Below, piece by piece: positions 31,401-40,531 of a stretch of 47,248 bases of DNA; positions within the stretch are counted from its first letter, which is position 1; every line of letters starts with the position of its first letter. This DNA comes from UPXZ01 sp047973025 (lineage in GTDB: Bacteria > Bacteroidota > Bacteroidia > Bacteroidales > Paludibacteraceae). Position numbers and translations under genes: made by a program. The stretch is taken from positions 1 through 47,248 of the forward strand of contig JBKEBE010000024.1 of assembly GCA_047973025.1 (NCBI GenBank), read 5' to 3'. The notes beneath the pieces were generated by a model, which saw only the letters and a list, made by a program, of their open reading frames with translations, made no database searches and had not been told where the DNA came from.

Positions 31401-33014
31401 GATAAAATCATTGCGAAAACCCGCCATTCCATTCCCGGTATTTCATTAATATCGCCCCCGCCACATCACGACATTTATTCGATTGAAGATTTGGCACAGC
31501 TTATTTACGACTTAAAAAATATAAATCCGAAAGCCATTGTGAGCGTGAAACTCGTCTCAGAATCCGGGGTCGGGACTATTGCGGCAGGGGTTGCCAAAGC
31601 TAAAGCCGATTTAATCCTGATTAGTGGTGCTGAAGGCGGAACCGGAGCCAGCCCTTCCAGTTCCATCATGCACGCCGGACTACCGGTAGAGATCGGATTG
31701 GCGGAAATACAACAAACGCTGGTCATGAACAATTTACGCGGAAAGATTGTCCTTCAAACCGACGGACAGCTCAAGTCCGGGAGAGACATTGTAATTGCCG
31801 CGTTGCTTGGTGCTGAAGAATTTGGGTTTGCCACCAGCGCGCTGATTGTTCTCGGATGTGTAATGATGCGCAAATGCCATCTGAACACCTGTCCGGTAGG
31901 TGTCGCTACGCAAGATGAAGCATTGCGGAAACGTTTCACGGGGCAGCATGAATATCTGGTCAACTACTTTACCTTTCTGGCGGAAGAGACCCGCGAGCAT
32001 TTGGCGCAACTTGGTTTTCGTTCGTTGGATGAAGCCGTAGGACGCGCCGATTTATTGCAACGGAAACAGTATCCGGAATTACCGAAGACAGAGAAAATAG
32101 ATGTCTCAAAAATCATTTATTTCCCGAAAAACAATGAACATGCCATTCGTCAGTCGGTAACTCAAGATCATAAATTGGAAAACGTGCTTGATCGAACTCT
32201 GATAAGTGAATGTAGATCAGCTATTGAATTAAATGCTCCGGTATCTATGGAGCACAAAATTAAAAATACCGACCGCGCGGTAGGAGCGATGCTATCCGGG
32301 AAAGTGGCAAAGCGCTATGGAAACGTAGGGTTGCCGGAGAATACCATTCAAACTGTTTTTCAGGGTTCTGCCGGACAAAGTTTTGGAGCGTTTCTTTCCA
32401 AAGGAATTACGTTCAAACTTGAAGGCGACTCGAACGATTATTTGGGAAAAGGACTTTCCGGTGGACGAATTATCGTAAAACCGCCCGTAGGGAGTAGTTT
32501 TAGCCCCGAAGAAAATATAATTTGTGGAAATACATTACTTTACGGAGCCACTTCGGGCGAAGTGTATATCAACGGGCGTGTCGGCGAACGGTTTTGTGTG
32601 CGTAATTCCGGCGCGACAGCCGTTGTGGAAGGTGTCGGCGACCACTGTTGCGAGTACATGACCGGTGGGAAAACGGTAGTACTTGGTAGTACGGGACGCA
32701 ACTTCGCTGCCGGTATGAGTGGGGGAGTGGCTTATGTGCTTGACGAGCAGGGCGATTTCGATTACTACTGCAACATGGAAATGACCGAACTCACGCTGAT
32801 TGAAGATTTGGCGGATGCCAAAGAATTGAAAGGGTTGATAACCAATCACTTCAATTGTACAGGTAGCCCGTTGGCGGAAAAAATACTGGCAAATTGGGAT
32901 GAATACATTGAGAAATTTATCAAAATTATCCCGATTGAGTACAAAAAAGTATTGCAAGACGAAAAGACCGAAGCATTGAAAAAGAAAATTGCCGAAGTTG
33001 AAAGAGACTACTAA
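28482..33014 (+). CDS. gltB: Glutamate synthase, large subunit
   Basis: 1510 residues. Takes the amide of glutamine onto 2-oxoglutarate. The N-terminal nucleophile is C28 in HDACGVG after a 27-residue propeptide. Class II amidotransferase domain to about 430, central domain, FMN-binding synthase domain with TGAMSYGSISKEAHEALGIA and ISGAEGGTGASPSSS, a 3Fe-4S cluster at C1126, C1132 and C1137 (CVMMRKCHLNTCP), and the C-terminal GXGXG helix domain. Works with GltD, encoded next. Confidence 0.98.
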   Translation: MSKDNPFQRLHDYESRSLYSFQNEHDACGVGLVVTLNDQKTHQIVETGLQVLENMVHRGAESADNKTGDGAGILVSIPHEFILLQGIPVPSKGKYGTGLVFLPKDEEKNKICLKIIQKKIEAEGLQLLATRDVPVNSDCLGEISSSNEPDIKQLFVTGGVLPQDELERSLYIVRKKIEKEISTTEFAGDRSFYIVTLSTKQMVYKGMLTSLQLREYYPDLTHPNFTSRIALVHSRFSTNTFPTWDLAQPFRMIGHNGEINTIRGNRQWMESRESVLKSDLLGEMKEFFPIVQPKMSDSASLDNVLEFLVMSGKSLPHAMAMLVPESFNDKNPISDNVKAFYEYHSMLMEPWDGPAALLFSDGQYTGGMLDRNGLRPARYLITNDDVMIIASETGTSEIEPTNIKAKGRLKPGKMILIDSRSGQIFYDKELKEGLAKTFPYRDWLNKNCVTLEEISSGRSVDNDIADYHRLLTVFGYTREDLERLIIPMANEGKEPISSMGNDTTLAALSNKPHRLFDYFRQQFAQVTNPPIDPIREELVMSLTGYLGAVHQNLLENVPELSKIVKIKSPILTNTEFDILMNLRYKGFSTAVLPILFDPKAGSKGLTAAIQELCVSVEKAVDEGKNYIVLSDRGVDENHAPIPSLLAVSAVHLYLIEKRKRMQIDIVVESAEPREVMHFALMFGFGANAINPYMAFAILNRKVKEGEIRLDFATAKKNYVKSINKGLLKVLSKMGNSTLRSYRGAHIFEAIGISSSVLNQYFTGISSKIEGIDLDDIANEALIPYAKAFEAELDDDDLLPNLGMYAYRNDGEYHAWNPETVARLQIATRTKNYPMFKEYTHFVDNKPYPAFIRDLLDYKRNPIDISEVEPVENIMKRFCTGAMSYGSISKEAHEALGIAMNILGGRSNTGEGGEDPARFKPSEDGLLRRSAIKQVASGRFGVTAEYLVNADELQIKIAQGAKPGEGGQLPGYKVDKIIAKTRHSIPGISLISPPPHHDIYSIEDLAQLIYDLKNINPKAIVSVKLVSESGVGTIAAGVAKAKADLILISGAEGGTGASPSSSIMHAGLPVEIGLAEIQQTLVMNNLRGKIVLQTDGQLKSGRDIVIAALLGAEEFGFATSALIVLGCVMMRKCHLNTCPVGVATQDEALRKRFTGQHEYLVNYFTFLAEETREHLAQLGFRSLDEAVGRADLLQRKQYPELPKTEKIDVSKIIYFPKNNEHAIRQSVTQDHKLENVLDRTLISECRSAIELNAPVSMEHKIKNTDRAVGAMLSGKVAKRYGNVGLPENTIQTVFQGSAGQSFGAFLSKGITFKLEGDSNDYLGKGLSGGRIIVKPPVGSSFSPEENIICGNTLLYGATSGEVYINGRVGERFCVRNSGATAVVEGVGDHCCEYMTGGKTVVLGSTGRNFAAGMSGGVAYVLDEQGDFDYYCNMEMTELTLIEDLADAKELKGLITNHFNCTGSPLAEKILANWDEYIEKFIKIIPIEYKKVLQDEKTEALKKKIAEVERDY

Positions 33015-33141
33015 GCCACGATAGAAATTCGTAAATAAGGAAAAGTTACTTGGACAAATTTGATTTTCGCGATATGTAACCCGTTGGATAACAACGATGG
33101 TAAGCGTGTGGAATTTCAGAATATACATAAAAAGTCAAACA

Positions 33142-34569
33142 ATGGGAAATCCGAAAGCATTTATAACTATACCGAGAAAACCGGCCGGTTACCGCCCTGT
33201 AGATGAGCGAATAACCGATTATGGAGAAGTAGAACAAACCTTGAATCGCGAAGACCGAAAATTGCAGGCATCGCGTTGCATGGACTGTGGCATACCATTC
33301 TGCCATTGGGGGTGTCCGCTTGGTAATCGTATGCCGGAATGGCAAGATATGATTTACAAAGGAAAATGGAAAGAAGGCGTTCAGATATTACACGAAACGA
33401 ACAATTTTCCGGACTTTACGGGGCGGATTTGTCCGGCACCTTGCGAGAAATCTTGCGTACTCGCGTTGAGCGATGCTCCGGTAACGATTCGGGAAAACGA
33501 AGCGTCCGTTACCGAGATAGCCTTCATGGAAGGTTTGATAGAAGCGCGTCCACCCAAAAGTCGTACCGGAAAGAAAGTAGCGGTTATCGGTTCCGGACCT
33601 GCCGGATTAGCAGCCGCTCAGCAACTCAATCGGAAAGGACACACCGTTACCATTTTTGAAAAAGATCAGAGTTTGGGCGGACTGCTTCGTTACGGCATTC
33701 CCAATTTCAAACTGAATAAGAAAGTTATTGACCGCAGACTGAAACAGTTGCAAGAAGAAGGCATTGTTTTTAAGCCGAATACGGAGATAGGAAAAGATAT
33801 TTCAGGTGCGGAAGTCATGAAGGACTTCGACGCAGTTTGTCTCGCTATCGGAGCCGGAAAACCACGCGACATCAATCCCACAGGTAGGGAATTGAAAGGA
33901 ATTTATTTCGCCATGGATTTTTTGGCACAGCAAAACCGGCTACTGATGGAAGAGCATCAAACCAATCCTGAACGAATCACCGCCAAAGACAAACACGTGT
34001 TGGTCATCGGTGGCGGGGACACCGGCTCCGATTGTGTAGGGACGTCTGTTCGTCAAGGTGCTGTAAAGGTTACTCAGATAGAAATCATGCCCAAACCACC
34101 GGTAGGCAAGAATCCGTCTACACCTTGGCCCAACAGTTATCCGAATGTGCTGAAGACATCCAGCTCACACGAAGAAGGGTGCGAACGTCGTTGGTTGCTG
34201 AACACCGTAGAACTTAAAGGCGAGATCGGGATGGTAAAAGAAGTTGTCGTAGAAGAAATCGAATGGCAAAAAACCGATGACGGTCGAATGAATATGATTT
34301 CGACCGGAAGAACCGATACCATTCGAGCCGATATTGTTTTTCTGGCGTTGGGTTTTGTACATCCGGTGCATGAAGGGCTACTCACGGAGCTTGGTGTTGA
34401 TTTTGACGCGCGCGGAAACGTAGCAGTAGATAAAGCCAATCAAAGTTCCGTAGCAAAAGTATTCGCGACAGGCGACGCGGCTATGGGAGCGAGCTTAGTG
34501 GTAAAAGCCATTGCCAGCGGGCGCAAAGTAGCGGAAGACATTCACAATAGTTTAAATCAACCGGTTTAG
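33142..34569 (+). CDS. gltD: Glutamate synthase, small subunit (NADPH-dependent)
   Basis: 475 residues from MGNPKAFITIPRKPAGYRP at 33142; the extension from 33097 is unlike GltD. Passes electrons from NADPH through FAD and iron-sulphur clusters to GltB. Cysteines C46, C49, C54, C58 and C97, C101, C105 bind clusters; FAD motif IGSGPAGLAAA from about 149; NAD(P)H motif VIGGGDTGSD near 290. A 127-bp gap separates it from gltB. Confidence 0.97.
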   Translation: MGNPKAFITIPRKPAGYRPVDERITDYGEVEQTLNREDRKLQASRCMDCGIPFCHWGCPLGNRMPEWQDMIYKGKWKEGVQILHETNNFPDFTGRICPAPCEKSCVLALSDAPVTIRENEASVTEIAFMEGLIEARPPKSRTGKKVAVIGSGPAGLAAAQQLNRKGHTVTIFEKDQSLGGLLRYGIPNFKLNKKVIDRRLKQLQEEGIVFKPNTEIGKDISGAEVMKDFDAVCLAIGAGKPRDINPTGRELKGIYFAMDFLAQQNRLLMEEHQTNPERITAKDKHVLVIGGGDTGSDCVGTSVRQGAVKVTQIEIMPKPPVGKNPSTPWPNSYPNVLKTSSSHEEGCERRWLLNTVELKGEIGMVKEVVVEEIEWQKTDDGRMNMISTGRTDTIRADIVFLALGFVHPVHEGLLTELGVDFDARGNVAVDKANQSSVAKVFATGDAAMGASLVVKAIASGRKVAEDIHNSLNQPV

Positions 34570-34632
34570 ATGTTTGTTAAATGTGAAATAGGCTTATGCC
34601 GATATCGAATGTAAGAATAAGATAATGATAAT

Positions 34633-34651
34633 GTTCTCTCTTCACGAGAAC
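34633..34651 (+). promoter_or_regulatory. Small hairpin between gltD and asnB
   Basis: GTTCTC (34633-34638) and GAGAAC (34646-34651) form an exact 6-bp stem 17 bp before the asnB ATG. Role unknown; possibly RNA processing between the two genes. Confidence 0.35.
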
Positions 34652-34668
34652 GTAAAAAGATATGAACT

Positions 34669-36336
34669 ATGTGTGGAATTGTATGTACATTTAACCTAAA
34701 GAGAAAGGCTGACGAGCTTAGACCACAGTTGCTAAATATGTCAAAAACCATTCGCCATCGTGGTCCGGACTGGACGGGAGTTTATGTGTCGGACAACGCC
34801 ATTTTGGCGCATGAACGGTTGGCAATTGTAGATCCAAAATCCGGCAAACAACCCCTTCTCAGCAAAGATGGCAAACTGGCACTTGCTGTAAACGGAGAGA
34901 TTTATAATCACCGAGAGATTCGAAAACGTTACGAAGGGAAATACGAGTTTTTGACGCAGTCTGATTGTGAAGTCATTTTGGCGCTTTATCGGGATAAAGG
35001 AAAAGATTTTCTCGAAGACTTGAATGGTATTTTTGCCTTTGCACTTTACGATCTGGAGAACGATACATTCCTTATCGGTCGAGACCACATCGGCATTATT
35101 CCGCTTTATCAGGGTTGGGACAAGGATGGAGCGTATTACGTAGCGTCGGAATTGAAAGCGTTGGAAGGACACTGTAATAAGATTGAAGAGTTTTTACCCG
35201 GTCAGTACTATTACAGTCCGGATGGCGAACCGACAAAATGGTACGTTCGCGACTGGATGGAATATGAGAATGTAAAAGATAATGGGTCGAATGTGGATGA
35301 ACTTCGCAAAGCCTTGGAAGATGCCGTAGAACGCCAATTAATGTCCGATGTACCCTACGGCGTATTGCTTTCGGGTGGTTTGGACAGTTCAATCATTTCG
35401 GCTGTCGCCAAAAAATTTGCCCGTAACCGCATTGAGTCCGGCAATACGGAAGAAGCTTGGTGGCCCCGCTTACATTCATTTGCCATTGGCTTGTCGGATT
35501 CACCTGATTTGGTTGCTTCCCGAAAAGTGGCAGATCACATCGGTTCCATTCACCACGAGATTACCTACACCGTACAAGAAGGATTGGATGCCATACGCGA
35601 TGTGATTTACCACATCGAAACGTATGACGTTACCACCGTTAGAGCCAGTACGCCCATGTACATGCTGGCAAGATACATTAAATCCATGGGGGTAAAAATG
35701 GTACTTTCCGGCGAAGGTGCGGATGAAATATTTGGGGGTTATCTCTATTTTCACAAAGCCCCCAACGCCGAAGAATTTCACAAAGAAACCGTTCGGAAAA
35801 TGAGCAAACTGCATCAATACGATTGTCTTCGCGCCAATAAATCGTTGGCATCGTGGGGTGTGGAAGGACGTGTCCCATTCCTTGACAAAGAATTTATCGA
35901 CGTAGCTATGCGTTTGAATCCGAAAGATAAAATGGCGGGAAACGGTAAAATAGAGAAACACATCCTTCGACAGGCATTTGAAGATTATCTGCCCCAAGAA
36001 GTGGCTTGGCGCCAAAAAGAGCAATTCTCTGATGGTGTAGGTTACAGCTGGATTGACACGCTGAAAGCCATAGCCGAAGAGAAAATAACCAACGAGCAGA
36101 TGGCGAATGTACAGTATCGGTTCCCCATTAATCCGCCGTTGACGAAAGAAGAGTATGTCTATCGTTCGATCTATTCAGAACTATTCCCATCGGATAGTGC
36201 CGCGCAGTGTGTGCCTTCTGTACCATCCGTAGCCTGCAGTACGCCGGTAGCACTCGAATGGGATGAAGCCTTTAAGCAAAAAGCAGATCCGTCGGGTAGA
36301 GCGGTAAGTACTGTACACGAAAAAGGGTATAAATAG
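34669..36336 (+). CDS. asnB: Asparagine synthase (glutamine-hydrolysing)
   Basis: 555 residues. Makes asparagine from aspartate, glutamine and ATP. Catalytic C2 follows the initiator Met (MCGIVC); TIRHRGPDWTG and NGEIYNHREIRKR belong to the glutaminase domain. The synthetase domain has the pyrophosphate loop SGGLDSS at 235-241 and GEGADEIFGGYLYFHKAPNA. The 3' end is followed by a strong terminator, closing the glnN-asnB group. Confidence 0.97.
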   Translation: MCGIVCTFNLKRKADELRPQLLNMSKTIRHRGPDWTGVYVSDNAILAHERLAIVDPKSGKQPLLSKDGKLALAVNGEIYNHREIRKRYEGKYEFLTQSDCEVILALYRDKGKDFLEDLNGIFAFALYDLENDTFLIGRDHIGIIPLYQGWDKDGAYYVASELKALEGHCNKIEEFLPGQYYYSPDGEPTKWYVRDWMEYENVKDNGSNVDELRKALEDAVERQLMSDVPYGVLLSGGLDSSIISAVAKKFARNRIESGNTEEAWWPRLHSFAIGLSDSPDLVASRKVADHIGSIHHEITYTVQEGLDAIRDVIYHIETYDVTTVRASTPMYMLARYIKSMGVKMVLSGEGADEIFGGYLYFHKAPNAEEFHKETVRKMSKLHQYDCLRANKSLASWGVEGRVPFLDKEFIDVAMRLNPKDKMAGNGKIEKHILRQAFEDYLPQEVAWRQKEQFSDGVGYSWIDTLKAIAEEKITNEQMANVQYRFPINPPLTKEEYVYRSIYSELFPSDSAAQCVPSVPSVACSTPVALEWDEAFKQKADPSGRAVSTVHEKGYK

Positions 36337-36370
36337 ACGAGTATCTGAAAATCCTATAAGGGATAATTTT

Positions 36371-36421
36371 AAGCATCTGATTGACTGTCTTTGTAGAAAA
36401 TCGGATGCTTTTGTTTTTTTT
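36371..36421 (+). terminator. Terminator after asnB
   Basis: AAGCATCTGATT (36371-36382) pairs with AATCGGATGCTT (36399-36410) with one wobble, then TTGTTTTTTTT. A convincing rho-independent terminator. Confidence 0.85.
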
Positions 36422-36448
36422 AGGTATGGAGAATTTAGGCGAAATTTG

Positions 36449-36456
36449 TAAATTTG
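36449..36456 (+). promoter_or_regulatory. -7 element of the pyrG promoter
   Basis: TAAATTTG matches TAnnTTTG, 37 bp before the pyrG ATG and just after the asnB terminator. The -33 element is poor (ATG at 36426-36428). Confidence 0.5.
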
Positions 36457-36493
36457 TAGTGAAAAAATAATCATTAAAAATACAGTTTAATAC

Positions 36494-38098
36494 ATGCATC
36501 AAACCAAATACATATTTGTAACGGGTGGCGTTGTTTCATCACTTGGAAAAGGAATCATAGCCGCTTCACTGGGTAAATTGCTTCAAGCGCGCGGGTTTAA
36601 GGTAACTATCCAAAAGTTGGATCCTTATATCAATGTTGACCCCGGTACATTGAATCCTTACGAACACGGCGAATGCTACGTAACAGAGGACGGGCAGGAG
36701 ACAGATTTGGACTTGGGGCATTATGAACGGTTTTTGGGGGTACGAACGCACCGCGAAAACAATATAACGACCGGACGGGTTTACCAAAACGTCATCAACA
36801 AAGAGCGACGGGGTGATTATTTGGGTAAAACCGTGCAGGTAATCCCACACATCACCGATGAGATTAAACGCAATATTCTGTCGTTCAGCAAAGAACGTTA
36901 TGATTTCGTGATAACCGAAATAGGTGGTACTGTCGGCGATATAGAAAGTTTACCATACATAGAGAGTGTTCGCCAGCTTCGCTGGGAATTAGGCAAAAAC
37001 TGCCTCATTGTGCATCTGACTTACGTGCCGTACATTGCGGCAGCTAAAGAATTGAAAACAAAACCGACACAGCATTCCGTAAAATTACTGCAGGAGCAGG
37101 GCGTACAGCCGGATGTGTTGGTTTTACGCACCGAACACGATATATCGACAGATATGCGCCGTAAGATTGCCTTGTTTTGCAATGTGCAACCCGATTCGGT
37201 CATGCAGTCCATTGATGCTTCCACCATTTATCGGGTGCCGATGAATATGCAACAGGAAAAGTTGGATCAAGTCGTATTGGATAAAATGGGCTTTGATTTA
37301 GCCAAGACGCCGGAAGCCGATATGACATCGTGGATTACGTTTGTAGAGCAGTTTGAAAATGCAACGGAAGAAGTTCACATCGGACTGGTTGGCAAATATG
37401 TCCAATTACACGATGCGTATATGTCTATCATAGAATCGCTTAAACATGCAAGTGCCTATAATAACAAGAAACTGGTTTTGAGATTAATTCTTTCGGATGA
37501 AGTCACGGATAAGAATGTAGGCGATAAACTGAGAAAATTGAATGGAATAGTTGTTGCACCCGGCTTTGGACAACGCGGTATAGAAGGCAAATATGCAGCT
37601 TTGAAGTATGCCCGCGAAAACAATCTCTCCTGTCTCGGAATCTGCTTGGGTATGCAGATGATGGCTGTCGAATTTGCCCGAAATGTACTGAACTACACGG
37701 ACGCAAACAGTACGGAAATAAATCCGAATACGCCGTATAAGGTAGTGGACATCATGGAACAACAAAAAAATGTATCGGATATGGGCGGAACCATGCGCCT
37801 CGGCGCGTATGCCTGCAAACTCAAGGATGGAAGCAAAGTGCGCGAGATTTACGGTCAGGATGAAATCGGTGAACGCCACCGCCACCGCTACGAGTTCAAC
37901 AACGCGTATCGGGAAGCGTTTGAAAATGCCGGGATGATGTGCAGCGGACTGAACGATAAACTGAATCTGGTCGAAATCATCGAATTAACCACTCACAGAT
38001 GGTACATCGGTGTACAGTTTCACCCGGAATACAGCAGTACGGTCATTCAGCCGAATCCGCTGTTTGTAGACTTTGTAAAGAGTTTGAATGACGATTAG
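36494..38098 (+). CDS. pyrG: CTP synthase
   Basis: 534 residues. Converts UTP to CTP with glutamine and ATP. The synthetase domain starts TKYIFVTGGVVSSLGKGI with the P-loop; DPGTLNPYEHGECYVTEDG and EIGGTVGDIESLPYIES follow. The glutaminase domain carries C384 (GICLGMQ) and H510/E512 (FHPE). A divergent second copy of its last 78 codons lies 870 bp downstream, which hints at an integration or duplication event at the 3' end. Confidence 0.98.
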   Translation: MHQTKYIFVTGGVVSSLGKGIIAASLGKLLQARGFKVTIQKLDPYINVDPGTLNPYEHGECYVTEDGQETDLDLGHYERFLGVRTHRENNITTGRVYQNVINKERRGDYLGKTVQVIPHITDEIKRNILSFSKERYDFVITEIGGTVGDIESLPYIESVRQLRWELGKNCLIVHLTYVPYIAAAKELKTKPTQHSVKLLQEQGVQPDVLVLRTEHDISTDMRRKIALFCNVQPDSVMQSIDASTIYRVPMNMQQEKLDQVVLDKMGFDLAKTPEADMTSWITFVEQFENATEEVHIGLVGKYVQLHDAYMSIIESLKHASAYNNKKLVLRLILSDEVTDKNVGDKLRKLNGIVVAPGFGQRGIEGKYAALKYARENNLSCLGICLGMQMMAVEFARNVLNYTDANSTEINPNTPYKVVDIMEQQKNVSDMGGTMRLGAYACKLKDGSKVREIYGQDEIGERHRHRYEFNNAYREAFENAGMMCSGLNDKLNLVEIIELTTHRWYIGVQFHPEYSSTVIQPNPLFVDFVKSLNDD

Positions 38099-38344
38099 AA
38101 GTTGCTGTAAAAAGACTTCGGAACCTTTCATTTAAAATTACCAAAAAATCAAATATTTCGCGGTTAAATTTGCATTCCCACCACATTAAATAGTGTATAT
38201 CATTTTTTTGACTATATTTGTTTGCAAAACAAACCTTAAAAGAGAAAAACCGACCCATATTACCAATGAGCAAATTGACAGGTTGGTAGATTCGATATAC
38301 GAATATAATTAGTCTTTTATTGTCAAGCACATAATCTAAGAAGA
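38099..38344. other. Gap after pyrG, with promoter element and possible short frame
   Basis: Contains TATATTTG at 38213-38220, a possible promoter of the lipoprotein gene. A plus-strand frame 38193-38312 (39 codons, GTG start) ends in HITNEQIDRLVDSIYEYN, which looks coding but has no plausible start signal. I treat it as a possible remnant. Confidence 0.3.
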
Positions 38345-38783
38345 ATGAAAAAAAAATAATAAGACAATCCCGATATTCAGTGTGGTGGTTTTAGTCGCTT
38401 CAATGCTTTCCTGTGTAAAGGAAATAGGTATATCTGCCGAATACCATATCATTAATAACACAAATCACGCGTTACAATTACTAAAGTATGGATATAAGCA
38501 GGATACAATTCAAATTGCGGAGAAGGGTAATTACACAATCGTTCAAAACGGGGGGTCTTCCAGCATTCCACCTCCTTTTGAGCATTATCAGGGCGACTCA
38601 ATCGTAATCCAATTTGATGATGCTAAAACATTAATTTATAAAGCATCAGAGAGCAGTGCAGAAAAAAATATCTACCATCAAAACACATACGAACTTTCTG
38701 ACGTTGTAGTCAAAGAACGTGTATTTTATCACTATGTATATGATTTTTTTATAACTACTGAAGATTACGAATCTGCCAAGTAG
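38345..38783 (+). pseudogene. Small lipoprotein gene with frameshift in an A9 run
   Basis: ATG at 38345-38347 is followed by nine A residues and then TAATAA, ending the frame after four codons. With eight A residues the frame would read MKKNNKTIPIFSVVVLVASM, then LSC, a lipoprotein signal, and continue without stop to 38783, giving about 145 residues. The remainder (KEIGISAEYHIINNTNHAL onwards) has no family I know. Either a homopolymer sequencing error, a dead gene or a phase-variable switch. The only other start in the open frame is GTG at 38382, which would cut the signal short. Lies between pyrG and the copied pyrG end. Confidence 0.6.
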
Positions 38784-38792
38784 CCGTCCCTT

Positions 38793-38835
38793 ATTGTCAA
38801 GTTCCCAGCGTTGTGAGACTTGACAATTCTTTATT
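38793..38835 (+). terminator. Terminator after the lipoprotein gene
   Basis: ATTGTCAAGT (38793-38802) and ACTTGACAAT (38818-38827) form an exact 10-bp stem, followed by TCTTTATTTATTT. Good hairpin, imperfect T-run. Confidence 0.65.
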
Positions 38836-38969
38836 TATTTGTCAGTCTTATCCGAGCCGCAAACAATTTCCTATTCATAAACCAAGAATACACATATGGA
38901 GAATCGTATTTCTCAAATCGGACAACAATGAATTCAAATAGGTGTCTCATACGAAAATACTTAAGTTTC

Positions 38970-39207
38970 TGAAATCGGCGAACGCCACCGCCACCGCTAC
39001 GAGTTTAACAATGCGTACCGGGAAGCGTTTGAACATGCCGGAATGATTTGCAGCGGACAGAACGATAAACTGAATCTGGTCGAAATCATTGAATTAGCCA
39101 CTCACAGATGGTATATCGGCGTACAGTTTTACCCGGAATACAGCAGTACGGTCATTCAGCCGAATCCGCTGTTTGTGGATTTTGTAAAGAGATTGAGCAG
39201 TGATTAG
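38970..39207 (+). pseudogene. Duplicated 3' end of pyrG
   Basis: Matches pyrG from 37861 to its stop and about 30 bp beyond. The frame is open for 79 codons: GERHRHRYEFNNAYREAFEH onward to the TAG at 39205-39207, but there is no start. Most base differences are silent, suggesting the two ends diverged largely under coding constraint. The catalytic His has become Tyr (QFYPE instead of QFHPE), so this copy could not serve as a glutaminase. Confidence 0.85.
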
Positions 39208-39486
39208 AAGTTGCCGGAAGAATCTTTCGGAATCTTTCTTCATAACTCACTTCGAATGTAACATGAGAAGGGAGAATGATGTGCAACGCCCACAGAATCT
39301 ATCACCTGAGGTGTATTACTTTTCGCTATGATAGTGCGGACGGGCTTCCGAACAACTACGATAATACCTTGGTATTTAAAGGATAACATCGTCTGCCACG
39401 GGAGGAGTTATTTCCTTTTTAAGGCTCATATTTTTTTCTTGTATTCATTTGAACATAAACACACCAAATGACGTTCCTTACATAGC
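39208..39486. other. Intergenic region before msrAB
   Basis: After the copied pyrG end (homology fades near 39240) I see no gene. A short frame beginning MMCNAHRIYHLRCITFRYDS at about 39279 stops after 36 codons and is not supported. No clear promoter for the next gene. Confidence 0.4.
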
Positions 39487-40464
39487 ATGAAAAACAAGGA
39501 ACACCATATATTGATAAAAGGAATTCAAACGATTTGTTTGCTATTCCTTTTTGTGTTTCCTGCCTGCGGTCAAGAAAAAAATAAAAAAACTCAAACAATG
39601 GAATATAACCGACTGACTCCCGAAGAAGAACAGGTAATTCTGCATAAAGGAACAGAAAGACCTTTTACCGGCAAATTATTGAATAACAAAGCCGTTGGAA
39701 CCTATGTTTGCAAGCGCTGTGATGCGCCATTGTACCGCTCTCAAGATAAATTTGAGAGTTACTGCGGATGGCCCAGTTTTGACGATGAACTACCGGGAGC
39801 AGTACTACGCGTACCCGATGCCGATGGGCGAAGGACGGAAATTGTCTGTGCTAATTGTGGTGCTCATCTCGGTCACGTATTTGAAGGCGAGCGTTTTACT
39901 GAAAAGAACACCCGCCATTGTGTCAATTCCATCTCCATGAAATTTGTAGCTGCTGTATCCGATACCAAGCCCACCACAACTGAAGCGGCTTATTTGGCGT
40001 CGGGTTGCTTCTGGGGAACGGAATACCATTTTCAAAAAGTTAAAGGGGTACGCGCAACTACAGTTGGTTACATGGGCGGACATGTGCCGCATCCGTCCTA
40101 TAGGGAAGTTTGCACCGGCGAAACCGGACATGTGGAAGTTACCGAAGTACTCTTTGACACGACCAAAACGAGTTACGAAGACCTTATCAAGCTCTACTAC
40201 GAAACGCCTGATTTTACCCGGATTGGTGGACAAGGACCCGACATCGGAGCGCAATATCAATCGGTAATTTTCTACGTGAATGATGAACAGAAGCGGATTG
40301 CCGAAAAATACATCCAAATACTGACCGATAAAGGCTATAAAGTCGCTACGGAACTTCGCCCGGCGGAAAACAACGAGTTTTGGGAAGCGGAAGACTACCA
40401 CCAACAGTACTACGAGAAGAAAAACGGTACGCCATATTGCCACGTGTATCGGAAGATTTTTTAA
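39487..40464 (+). CDS. msrBA: Exported bifunctional methionine sulfoxide reductase, MsrB-MsrA fusion
   Basis: 325 residues. The N-terminus has a lipoprotein-type signal (LLFLFVFPAC, C27). MsrB domain about 38-155: zinc cysteines C75, C78, C121, C124, catalytic C145 in TRHCVNS; it reduces Met-R-sulfoxide. MsrA domain about 165-325: catalytic C174 in GCFWGTEY, then GYMGGHVPHPSYREVCTG; it reduces Met-S-sulfoxide. It probably repairs oxidised proteins in the cell envelope. No redox partner is adjacent. Confidence 0.95.
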   Translation: MKNKEHHILIKGIQTICLLFLFVFPACGQEKNKKTQTMEYNRLTPEEEQVILHKGTERPFTGKLLNNKAVGTYVCKRCDAPLYRSQDKFESYCGWPSFDDELPGAVLRVPDADGRRTEIVCANCGAHLGHVFEGERFTEKNTRHCVNSISMKFVAAVSDTKPTTTEAAYLASGCFWGTEYHFQKVKGVRATTVGYMGGHVPHPSYREVCTGETGHVEVTEVLFDTTKTSYEDLIKLYYETPDFTRIGGQGPDIGAQYQSVIFYVNDEQKRIAEKYIQILTDKGYKVATELRPAENNEFWEAEDYHQQYYEKKNGTPYCHVYRKIF

Positions 40465-40473
40465 TGTAGGAAT

Positions 40474-40512
<39 letters not shown>

Positions 40513-40531
40513 ATTTTAAACTTATAACCAC

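Noticed and set aside
39279..39389. Short frame starting MMCNAHRIY
   Set aside because: 36 codons, no leader signals and no recognisable family.
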